64,000 bases of DNA. It comes from CAZVVT01 sp964630595 (GTDB lineage Bacteria > Chlamydiota > Chlamydiia > Chlamydiales > VFKH01). Position numbers and translations under genes: made by a program. Below the pieces are notes generated by a model. It was not told the DNA's origin. It saw only the letters and a list, made by a program, of their open reading frames with translations, and did no database searches. This document shows, in pieces, positions 57,525 through 64,000 of the stretch; the first letter of the stretch is position 1, and every line of letters starts with the position of its first letter. Location of the stretch: contig CAZVVT010000006.1 of assembly GCA_964630595.1 (NCBI GenBank), positions 12,231 to 76,230 of the forward strand, read 5' to 3'.

Positions 57525-60500
57525 CTACTTCCGAGCGATGATGCTAGCTACCTTGGGAAAGCGATCTTGAGTGAACTCTAAGTGACGCTGCCATGTTTCT
57601 GAATCCACTTTCCCTTGGAACAACAGCGTCGCCTTCAACCAAAAGACGGCGGCCCGTTTTTTTGTTGCGTCATCGCAGTAGGGCAGAAGATTGTACACCA
57701 TAACACAGAGCGCCTTCATGACGGAAAGCTCGAGCTTAAATGTAAAAATATCTGCGCTACAATCTAGGATGAGGGGAATTAAGCTCGCAAACTCTCGACC
57801 TACTTTCTCTTCTATACTGAGGCGGTCAATGACAACAGCAAAAACCTTCAAGGAAATGTCTCTCTTATCTCCTCTTGCGACATTGTCTTTGAAGAAAGCG
57901 GCCAGTAACTCGCATGGATCGCCCTTTTCGTAAACAGCACAATAGAGACGGAGAATCTGAAAGAGCGTTTTTTGCAGACCAGCAAGCTCTGATTGAGAAG
58001 TGAAGAAGTCCCATAATTGATCCACCACCGCTTGAGTGATCTTTCTTTCCGCATAGAAAACGAGATTGATGGGGTTGCCCATTACCACCAACAAACGCAT
58101 GGCCATGCGCAGCTTTTGAAAACAATGAGGCTGATCGTTGATGTGAGCAACAAGCCACGTCAACGCCTCACCAGAAGCTCCCCCTTGTTCCATGCACTGC
58201 ATGAGAAAATCCATTTGGACTGAGCTTCTTGAGTTGAGCGACTTATAGAACCGTTCAACCAGCCTTACTACAGCCATCGAAACAGGGCCCGGCGGAGATG
58301 AGAGTAGGTAACCGTCGAGAGCAGCAGAAAGCCCGGGGTTTTTTGCCCATTCTTCAGAAAAAATCCGCATGAACAGGATAGCTTCCATAAAGTCAACTTT
58401 ACCCAAAGCTCTCTTCATGACTTGCACCATCACGAGAAGCCATTCTTGCTTTCCTTGCTGAATAAAGAGATCTACCATCGTTGATGCAAATGGCCTGAGA
58501 GCATCAATAACTGCGGCTTCAGGAGCTGCAAACACCACCCTGCTCAGAAATTGACTCAGAGGCTCTATATCTTCACTAGCACGCAACTGTAGTGCCTTAA
58601 ATCCTTCAAGCTGGTGAGAATGAGGCACTTGAGCAAATGTCATGGCTTTTAATGTGCAAGCGGAGATGCGCGCAAAAACTGCACGTGTAAATGCGGGATG
58701 CATGATGTGTGGCAGCAGCAATACGCACACTGTTTCTGCAGCAAGAGATAAGCTTTCTTTTGATTGGAGAAGAGCCTCCACTCTTTCGCGTACATCGATC
58801 AGCCTCTCTTTTTCAAGAAAAAGGGGGGCTTGCTCTGCATAAATCAAGCGAAGAAAACGCCAAAAAGACTCTGCATGACCGCGGCTCAGCTGCAGCGTTG
58901 TCAGACGGTAGGCCTCTTCATAGCGTTTTACTTCATACAGTCTGTCTACTACCAAATCAAAGTACTCTATATCGCCATCTAAAATTTCCGGAAAACGGTC
59001 TACCAAGTGATGCGGATGTAGCACCTCACTTCCGCTTACCCGCGTAATAAAACAGTCCATCAGCCTATGCACCGATGCAATCCGATCCTCTTCCGTCCCC
59101 TCTCCCTCTAAAACAGCTTTTTGCGCCAATGCGAAATGGCCCGGACTCGTTAAAAAACTTACTGACGAGGCTCTCGCTAAATACCAAAGCATGTCTTCTT
59201 CAGAAATCGCCCAGCGCACTTCTTGCGCAAGCATCACAAAGACACGTGCAACATCTACTCCAGAAAGGCGCATTTGGCGCAGCAAATCGAAGAGCCGTCC
59301 TTGAATCTCAATCCGCTTATGGAAATGCATGATAAGATTCAGATCACGAACTATCTGCAAAGCCCGCACAACAAGCTCATCATCGAGAGGCAGCTTTCTC
59401 AGCAAGGCAGCAATTTTTTCTTCGTGACCCTCGGGGCTTTGGCACATTAGGGTGAATTCTGCGATCTGCCGATCCCGTTCACTAAGACCCGAGCTTTCCA
59501 ATTCTTTGAAAGCCTCTTCTAGAGGCAAACCAGCGCTTAACAAACTACGCGTTGCTACTTGGGCGTTTAAACGCCACATTGCTGCACGCAATGGCGGATT
59601 TAACTGTAGCGGCGCATGGGGAAGAATTGCCTTCGCCAACATGGGCGCTAGCTCCGGGTGGTCCTTTGCGAATTCGCACGCAGCCTGACAAAGAGCTGCT
59701 TTCCGGCCGCGCTTAATGCTGCCGCGCGCCAAGCGGTCACAGAAGGATTGCGCTATTTTTTCCGGAGTTTCTGCCTCGACTACGATTTCTTCATAGATCA
59801 CATCGTCGATCTCTTCTGACTCGATGCTTGAAGCGCGCATTCTCGCTTGCAAATCTCTCCGCGTCTCTACAGAAAGCGTGGACCACATCTGTTCCGCAAA
59901 AGAGGCGGCTCGGTCGGGGCAATGCAAGGCCATAGCCTCATCAAAGAAACGTTGGTGCAATCTCGCTTCACCGGCTAACGCAGGAAATTTGGTGCACATT
60001 TCCGTCAGCAAAGAGAGTACGTCGACCCCCTCTTCCGCGAGGTGGTCAACTATTTTTTTGAGCAAATCGGCCCCTCTGCAAGGTAGAAGAGCTGCTGCTG
60101 GATGCGCGCTCATCGACAAAGTGATGAGAGAGCTATAGTCGATACAGTGCAGCGAGGGGTGGTCGCCATCGAAGAGCAGCCGAGTTGCCAACATTACTTG
60201 CCAGTAAGGCTCCCACCGCTCTGGAGGCCCATAGAGCTGCGCCGCAAAAACCGCATACTTCTCCGGCAAGTGCCTCACCACATGATGAAACAGTCCATGC
60301 AGGCAGAGGCGATATGAATCATTTTTAAGAAGGGAGTAGGCATTGAGAAGAAAGAGAAATCCACCTGCAAAATCCCCTCTCAATAAAAAGTGGCGAGTAA
60401 GGTACTTCTGTATTTGAGAATGAAAATCCACTTGCGTAGGAAAGTCTTTCTTCATTTGGGCAATGGCATTAGCTCGTTGCGTGGAGGAATAGGGTTCATA

Positions 60501-61331
60501 GCCACGAGACAACTTTTTCACATAAGGGAAAAACCAGCGCTTGAGATCCTTTGTCGATTGCACAATGATGCGGCCCATATCGATATCGCGCAGTGCTGCT
60601 CGGAAATCACTCTCACTACTGCCATATTCCGGATCCAAACTGATCTCTGCGGAAGAGGCATTGACACGCAGCGCATCTCCTCGTGCCATTACTGTGCGTA
60701 TCTCTCCCTGCTTAATCTTGAGATCGACAATAGGGAAACTGCACAACTCTACCGATCCCTTTTCGGTGCTCTGCAGGGGCATAACTGTCTCCAGCAGTCC
60801 CAGCCTTTCCAAAATAGGCACAGCATCTGCCGTGACCATAATGTCGACGTCAGCCGTTGCCTGTCCGCAGGCAATATAAGCGGCGCTGCCTCCCACAATA
60901 TAGACGGGGCAAACAGCCGCTAAAGACCCTACCGTAATCGCCCCCAAAATGGGCTGTGCGAGCACCTCAGCTAAACGCGTTCTCTGCTTCTCATCGCATA
61001 CCTGCGTGTAGGGCAAGGCAGCGGCCACGCTGATGCGGCACTCCTCTACTCCCATCAGACCAAATAGCTGATGCTCTCTCCTGGCCCCCTTTAAGCGGTC
61101 TTTGACGGCTCTCCATACGCGCTCTACCAAACGGCCTTTGCTGCCCTCTAAGGGCCGCAGGCTTGCCAGGTGAGCCACAGTCGTTTTTATGCTATCGAGA
61201 TCGAGAGATTCCGCATTGGCTTCTAAAATGCGCAACCCAAACCTAAGATCGTCGCAGGGAGGGTGGGGACTGCTAAGCCCACTTGTGGGCGAGGCACTCG
61301 ATCTGTCAGGAATAATGCAAGCAGCAGCCAT
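57525..61331 (-). CDS. nucleotidyltransferase domain fused to long helical-repeat region, candidate effector
   Basis: 1268 aa. Residues about 140-270 form a minimal nucleotidyltransferase like the head of poly(A)/CCA polymerases: VGGSAAYIACGQATADVDIMV gives the GGS and the DxD pair (D161, D163), and FPIVDLKI gives the third Asp (D203). A following ESDFRAALRDIDMG resembles the fingertip of PAP-type enzymes. The remaining roughly 980 residues are helical-repeat-like with no known domain. No signal peptide or transmembrane segment. This looks like a catalytic module on a long solenoid scaffold; target unknown, secretion inferred. Confidence 0.65.
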   Translation of the reverse strand: MAAACIIPDRSSASPTSGLSSPHPPCDDLRFGLRILEANAESLDLDSIKTTVAHLASLRPLEGSKGRLVERVWRAVKDRLKGARREHQLFGLMGVEECRISVAAALPYTQVCDEKQRTRLAEVLAQPILGAITVGSLAAVCPVYIVGGSAAYIACGQATADVDIMVTADAVPILERLGLLETVMPLQSTEKGSVELCSFPIVDLKIKQGEIRTVMARGDALRVNASSAEISLDPEYGSSESDFRAALRDIDMGRIIVQSTKDLKRWFFPYVKKLSRGYEPYSSTQRANAIAQMKKDFPTQVDFHSQIQKYLTRHFLLRGDFAGGFLFLLNAYSLLKNDSYRLCLHGLFHHVVRHLPEKYAVFAAQLYGPPERWEPYWQVMLATRLLFDGDHPSLHCIDYSSLITLSMSAHPAAALLPCRGADLLKKIVDHLAEEGVDVLSLLTEMCTKFPALAGEARLHQRFFDEAMALHCPDRAASFAEQMWSTLSVETRRDLQARMRASSIESEEIDDVIYEEIVVEAETPEKIAQSFCDRLARGSIKRGRKAALCQAACEFAKDHPELAPMLAKAILPHAPLQLNPPLRAAMWRLNAQVATRSLLSAGLPLEEAFKELESSGLSERDRQIAEFTLMCQSPEGHEEKIAALLRKLPLDDELVVRALQIVRDLNLIMHFHKRIEIQGRLFDLLRQMRLSGVDVARVFVMLAQEVRWAISEEDMLWYLARASSVSFLTSPGHFALAQKAVLEGEGTEEDRIASVHRLMDCFITRVSGSEVLHPHHLVDRFPEILDGDIEYFDLVVDRLYEVKRYEEAYRLTTLQLSRGHAESFWRFLRLIYAEQAPLFLEKERLIDVRERVEALLQSKESLSLAAETVCVLLLPHIMHPAFTRAVFARISACTLKAMTFAQVPHSHQLEGFKALQLRASEDIEPLSQFLSRVVFAAPEAAVIDALRPFASTMVDLFIQQGKQEWLLVMVQVMKRALGKVDFMEAILFMRIFSEEWAKNPGLSAALDGYLLSSPPGPVSMAVVRLVERFYKSLNSRSSVQMDFLMQCMEQGGASGEALTWLVAHINDQPHCFQKLRMAMRLLVVMGNPINLVFYAERKITQAVVDQLWDFFTSQSELAGLQKTLFQILRLYCAVYEKGDPCELLAAFFKDNVARGDKRDISLKVFAVVIDRLSIEEKVGREFASLIPLILDCSADIFTFKLELSVMKALCVMVYNLLPYCDDATKKRAAVFWLKATLLFQGKVDSETWQRHLEFTQDRFPKVASIIARK

Positions 61332-61359
61332 AAAGGCGAACCAGTTTACATTAGGCTGG

Positions 61360-62340
61360 TTATTTTAGTGCTTGATTTGTGATGGGATTGACAAAACTTG
61401 TCTGAGGAATCGGCAGGGCTTGTGGCTTTCCCGAGACAAAATCGGTCTTGCCGGCATGGCTGGGCTGCGTCAGCCCTAATCCCACCAATTGCTTAAAAAC
61501 GGCCTCATCCCCTTTAGCAACCCAGTACATGGCATTGATGGGGCCGACTAGGCCAATGGAGGTTTGCATCCCCAAAGCCGTAGCAATGCCAACGACCTTG
61601 CCGCCTTTGCCAAAAACAGGTCCCCCGCTGTTGCCCTCATGAATGGCCGCATCCGTCTTGACCATTCCCCAATCAGAGTCAAATACCCAGTCCCAGCCGC
61701 TGCTCACCCCTTGGCTCAAGGTAATCGAGTCTTTCAACTCCATTGAAAGATCGGAGTTGGAGTACTGCGCAGGAAAGCCTAAAATCACAAACCGCTCACC
61801 TAAAGAGACCTCGTCGGAATTGCCAATGGGCAGCGCTGTAAAGGGTGCGGCAATCGGCCCGCCTTGCAAAGGGGAAACAATACGCACCATGGCGCCATCA
61901 AAAGATTCCCCCATCGACACAACTTCCGCCATATAAAGGTCGAACTTTTCCTGCCGTTCATCGTGAAACACCTGCACGACTAAGTTGGCATGTCCCGCAA
62001 AATAGATCTTACGTATCGCCGGATCTTTTTCTAGCCCCGGCGTATAGGTGAGGAAATCCTTGGTATGCTCTTGGCCATTTTCATCCACCCAGTCGCAAAT
62101 GACATAGCCTACCACGCACCATTCAACAACGTGGCGATTGGTAAAAATAATTCCCTCAGGTGTTACGAAAAACCCCGACCCTCGCCCCAATTCTCCTGCA
62201 GCATCGCGCAGATCGAAATCAGCGACAAGGTCGTGGTCATAAAGAAATATTTTTACAACACCTGTGGCATACTTGTCGGCAATGACCTCCGGATCCAGCG
62301 CGAACAGTGTCGTGCACAAAAAGATCCAGATCCACTTCAT
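61360..62340 (-). CDS. secreted trypsin-like serine protease, S1C-like without PDZ
   Basis: About 326 aa from ATG 62340, which overlaps the upstream stop as ATGA. Signal peptide KWIWIFLCTTLFA; catalytic His in FTNRHVVEW, Asp in SFDGAMVRI and Ser in GNSGGPVFG. No PDZ domain follows, unlike HtrA. The tail is Pro/Gly/Ser-rich (AGKTDFVSGKPQALPIPQ). It is a paralogue of the upstream gene and, lacking PDZ, may be a secreted or periplasmic protease with a restricted target. Confidence 0.83.
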   Translation of the reverse strand: MKWIWIFLCTTLFALDPEVIADKYATGVVKIFLYDHDLVADFDLRDAAGELGRGSGFFVTPEGIIFTNRHVVEWCVVGYVICDWVDENGQEHTKDFLTYTPGLEKDPAIRKIYFAGHANLVVQVFHDERQEKFDLYMAEVVSMGESFDGAMVRIVSPLQGGPIAAPFTALPIGNSDEVSLGERFVILGFPAQYSNSDLSMELKDSITLSQGVSSGWDWVFDSDWGMVKTDAAIHEGNSGGPVFGKGGKVVGIATALGMQTSIGLVGPINAMYWVAKGDEAVFKQLVGLGLTQPSHAGKTDFVSGKPQALPIPQTSFVNPITNQALK

Positions 62341-63344
62341 CGAGAAAGCCTTTGGCGCTCTCTCAGCCACTTCTGCAAAGGCGTGGTGTCGCTTGTCTGT
62401 TTTAACTCAGGCAAGTTGCGCTTTCTGCCGGAAATCGCTTTGATCGCCTTGGCTTTTTTAGGAGACTTGAGTCCGGAGCTATTCAGTGATGTGATCAGCT
62501 CGGAATCGCTTTTAGCCACCAAGTACATATCGTTGATGCCCTCGACGAGACCAATTTGGGTTTTGATGCCCATCGCTGTTGCAATGCCAATCACCTTTTT
62601 CGAGTTATCGAAAACAGGCCCACCGCTATTGCCTTCATGAATGGCGGCATCTGTCTTCATCATGCCATTCTCGTCGAACACGAAGTCCCAACCACTCATT
62701 CGTCCCTGACTCATCGTCAGCGTGTCGCGCAGGTCCAACTTCAAATCGCTCGCTACATACTGCGCTGGGTAGCCTAAGATCACCAAATCTTCGCCCATCT
62801 CCACATTGTCGCTATCTCCAATCGGCACCGCGGTGAATTTCTCTGTCACCTCGCCCCCATCCATGGGTGTCGTGATCTTCAAAATAGCCCCATCAAAATT
62901 TTCCGAGGTGAGATGCACTTCAGCATTGTAGAGAGAATAATCGAGCGCGTCCGCTTTGCGGAAAACCTGCACCATAGGAACGGCGTGACCAATGTAGTGT
63001 ACCTTTTTGACGCGAGGGTCCTTCTCCATGCCCTCTTGGTAGGTAACTACATCAAGCTCATGCAACTTGCCGGTTTCATCCGTCCAGTCCACCACCATGT
63101 AACCCCAAACACACCACTCAATCACGTGCCTATTGGTGAAAATAACCCCGTCTTTCGTCACAAAGAAGCCCGACCCGCGCGTCAAGTAGGCCTGATCTTG
63201 GTCGATGCCAAAGCGCTCGGCCAAAGTGGGGTCGTGTAGCAGAATCTTCACGACGCCGGAATTGTACTTCTTACCAATCGCAATGGACTCAGGATCAGCG
63301 ACAAGAAGGCAGGGAATAAGCAGGACCAGAAGGAGTAAACGCAT
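62337..63344 (-). CDS. secreted trypsin-like serine protease, paralogue of downstream gene
   Basis: 335 aa. Signal peptide RLLLLVLLIPCLLVADP; catalytic His in FTNRHVIEW, Asp in NFDGAILKI, Ser in GNSGGPVFD. The sequence matches its neighbour through the whole catalytic region (both have KTDAAIHEGNSGGPVF). The C-terminus is Lys/Arg-rich (KKAKAIKAISGRKR) instead of a PDZ domain. Translationally coupled to the downstream paralogue. A tandem duplication is likely. Confidence 0.83.
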   Translation of the reverse strand: MRLLLLVLLIPCLLVADPESIAIGKKYNSGVVKILLHDPTLAERFGIDQDQAYLTRGSGFFVTKDGVIFTNRHVIEWCVWGYMVVDWTDETGKLHELDVVTYQEGMEKDPRVKKVHYIGHAVPMVQVFRKADALDYSLYNAEVHLTSENFDGAILKITTPMDGGEVTEKFTAVPIGDSDNVEMGEDLVILGYPAQYVASDLKLDLRDTLTMSQGRMSGWDFVFDENGMMKTDAAIHEGNSGGPVFDNSKKVIGIATAMGIKTQIGLVEGINDMYLVAKSDSELITSLNSSGLKSPKKAKAIKAISGRKRNLPELKQTSDTTPLQKWLRERQRLSR

Positions 63345-63351
63345 ATTCCTT

Positions 63352-63789
63352 TTACATATCAGAATTGCGGTTAATAGACCTCTTTTCTTCGCGTTCTTTG
63401 ATGGCCGCTCTCTTATCCCAGGCCTTCTTCCCCTTACAGCAGCCGATCAGGACTTTTGCCTTTCCGCCCTTCCAGTACATTTTTAGCGGAATCAGAGTCA
63501 TCCCCTTAATATCGATGAAGCTCTTCAGTTTAAGCAGCTCTTTCTTGTGCAGCAGGAGCTTACGATCCCGTCGCTCTTCGTGGTTGTGGATATTGCCGTG
63601 AGAGTAGCGCGGAATGGTGCAGGCAATCAAAAAGGCCTCTTCCCCGAAGATTTTGATGAAGGCCTCCTGCAGCGAGCAGTGGCCTTCACGCAGGGACTTT
63701 ACTTCCGTCCCCTCCAGGACAATCCCCGCCTCGAACTCATCGAGCACAGAGTAGTCAAAATAGGCCTTACGGTTCTGAGCGATATCCAT
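63352..63789 (-). CDS. smpB: SsrA-binding protein SmpB
   Basis: 145 aa, usual size. It binds tmRNA to rescue stalled ribosomes. The N-terminal part contains NRKAYFDYSVLDEFEAGIVL and the conserved LEGTEVKSLREG motif, then LLLHKKEL; the C-terminal tail is Lys/Arg-rich and unstructured. AAGG precedes the ATG. Next to dnaN, divergently, as in Chlamydia (CT076/CT075). tmRNA itself was not found in the window. Confidence 0.95.
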   Translation of the reverse strand: MDIAQNRKAYFDYSVLDEFEAGIVLEGTEVKSLREGHCSLQEAFIKIFGEEAFLIACTIPRYSHGNIHNHEERRDRKLLLHKKELLKLKSFIDIKGMTLIPLKMYWKGGKAKVLIGCCKGKKAWDKRAAIKEREEKRSINRNSDM

Positions 63790-63798
63790 TAGTTAGCC

Positions 63799-63827
63799 TT
63801 GTAGAATATCCGATCTCTTCCTATCCT
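63799..63827 (+). promoter_or_regulatory. promoter for dnaN, possibly leaderless
   Basis: TTGTAG (63799-63804) and TATCCT (63822-63827) with a 17-base spacer. The predicted transcript start lies next to the ATG at 63835, and no ribosome site is visible. It overlaps the smpB 5' region on the other strand. Confidence 0.35.
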
Positions 63828-63834
63828 GCTAGCA

Positions 63835-64000
63835 ATGCGTTTTGTAGTAGACCGCCAGGCTTTGCTCGATGTAGCCCCATCGATTCAGAATATGGTCACC
63901 ACCCGTCCGGTGCTGCCCATCCTCTCTCACGTCCTCATTGAGGCCACGCAAGGGGGTCTCGAGATCACCGTCACCGACCTGACTGTGGGTGTGCGCTGTA
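63835..64000 (+). CDS. dnaN: DNA polymerase III beta subunit (sliding clamp), 3' truncated by window edge
   Basis: About 55 codons are in the window. The N-terminus reads RFVVDRQALLDVAPSIQNMV, followed by LPILSHVLIEA and ITVTDLTVGVR, which match the DnaN family. It continues beyond the window. It forms the sliding clamp for the replicative polymerase. The smpB-dnaN divergent pair is the chlamydial arrangement. Confidence 0.9.
   Translation, partial: MRFVVDRQALLDVAPSIQNMVTTRPVLPILSHVLIEATQGGLEITVTDLTVGVRC

Noticed and set aside
1..64000. CRISPR arrays, tRNA or rRNA genes
   Set aside because: No regularly spaced repeats, no cloverleaf-like sequences and no rRNA signatures were seen in the intergenic spaces, which are nearly all under 150 bases.

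Overview
The window comes from a chlamydia-related bacterium, most likely an amoeba-symbiont-type member of the Chlamydiae outside the genus Chlamydia. Evidence for this is a set of chlamydial neighbourhoods: smpB next to divergent dnaN; dcd/queA/glgX next to an Slc1-type secretion chaperone; ruvX-pyrG-kdsB; an alpha/beta hydrolase next to PPi-dependent phosphofructokinase; an archaeal-type class I aldolase; and an ArtJ-like binding protein. It also holds IncA-like bilobed membrane proteins, a SET-domain protein and type III secretion parts. Genes for queuosine maturation, a PAS/kinase/receiver protein and an ABC permease and ATPase beside the binding protein suggest a larger genome than that of Chlamydia trachomatis. 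No tRNA, rRNA, CRISPR array or intact transposase was seen.

Layout. 1-8 kb: dicarboxylate transporter (cut by the left edge), Rsm22-like protein, ExoD-like protein, a kinase-like protein with a repetitive disordered N-terminus, DUF502, ruvX-pyrG-kdsB, divergent queH. 8-22 kb: accessory region of probable effectors and unknowns (possible kinase-like protein, a 678-residue coiled-coil protein, two Inc-like proteins, SET protein, ankyrin-like protein) mixed with a YkgJ protein, antiporter, aldolase, exported SOD and thiol peroxidase. 22-37 kb: zwf-pgl, degenerate hybrid sensor, rnhC-recN, two beta-barrel candidates, HAD and APH proteins, Slc1-like chaperone, glgX, queA-dcd. 37-43 kb: a compact type III translocon-like operon followed by two paralogous membrane proteins. 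43-54 kb: cytochrome c maturation pair, hemW, typA, rimO, PPi-phosphofructokinase, a 172-bp MITE-like element and a hydrolase. 54-64 kb: amino-acid ABC transporter, FAD monooxygenase, a 1268-residue nucleotidyltransferase/helical-repeat protein, tandem secreted serine proteases, smpB, and the start of dnaN.

How the genes fit together. Central carbon functions (zwf, pgl, class I aldolase, PPi-PFK, glgX, dicarboxylate transport) fit an intracellular organism using host sugars and its own glycogen. QueA and QueH give the last two steps of queuosine formation. The translocon-like operon, Slc1-type chaperone, Inc-like proteins, SET protein, kinase-like proteins and nucleotidyltransferase form a plausible host-interaction set, although secretion is inferred and not shown.

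The DNA is very compact. Of twelve convergent gene junctions, ten overlap, and six overlap by exactly four bases within a YTAR stop tetranucleotide. The strongest candidates for something undescribed are the small translocon-like operon (SPI-2-like order, unusually short translocators), the nucleotidyltransferase-solenoid protein, and the MITE-like element that appears to supply the start of the phosphofructokinase gene.
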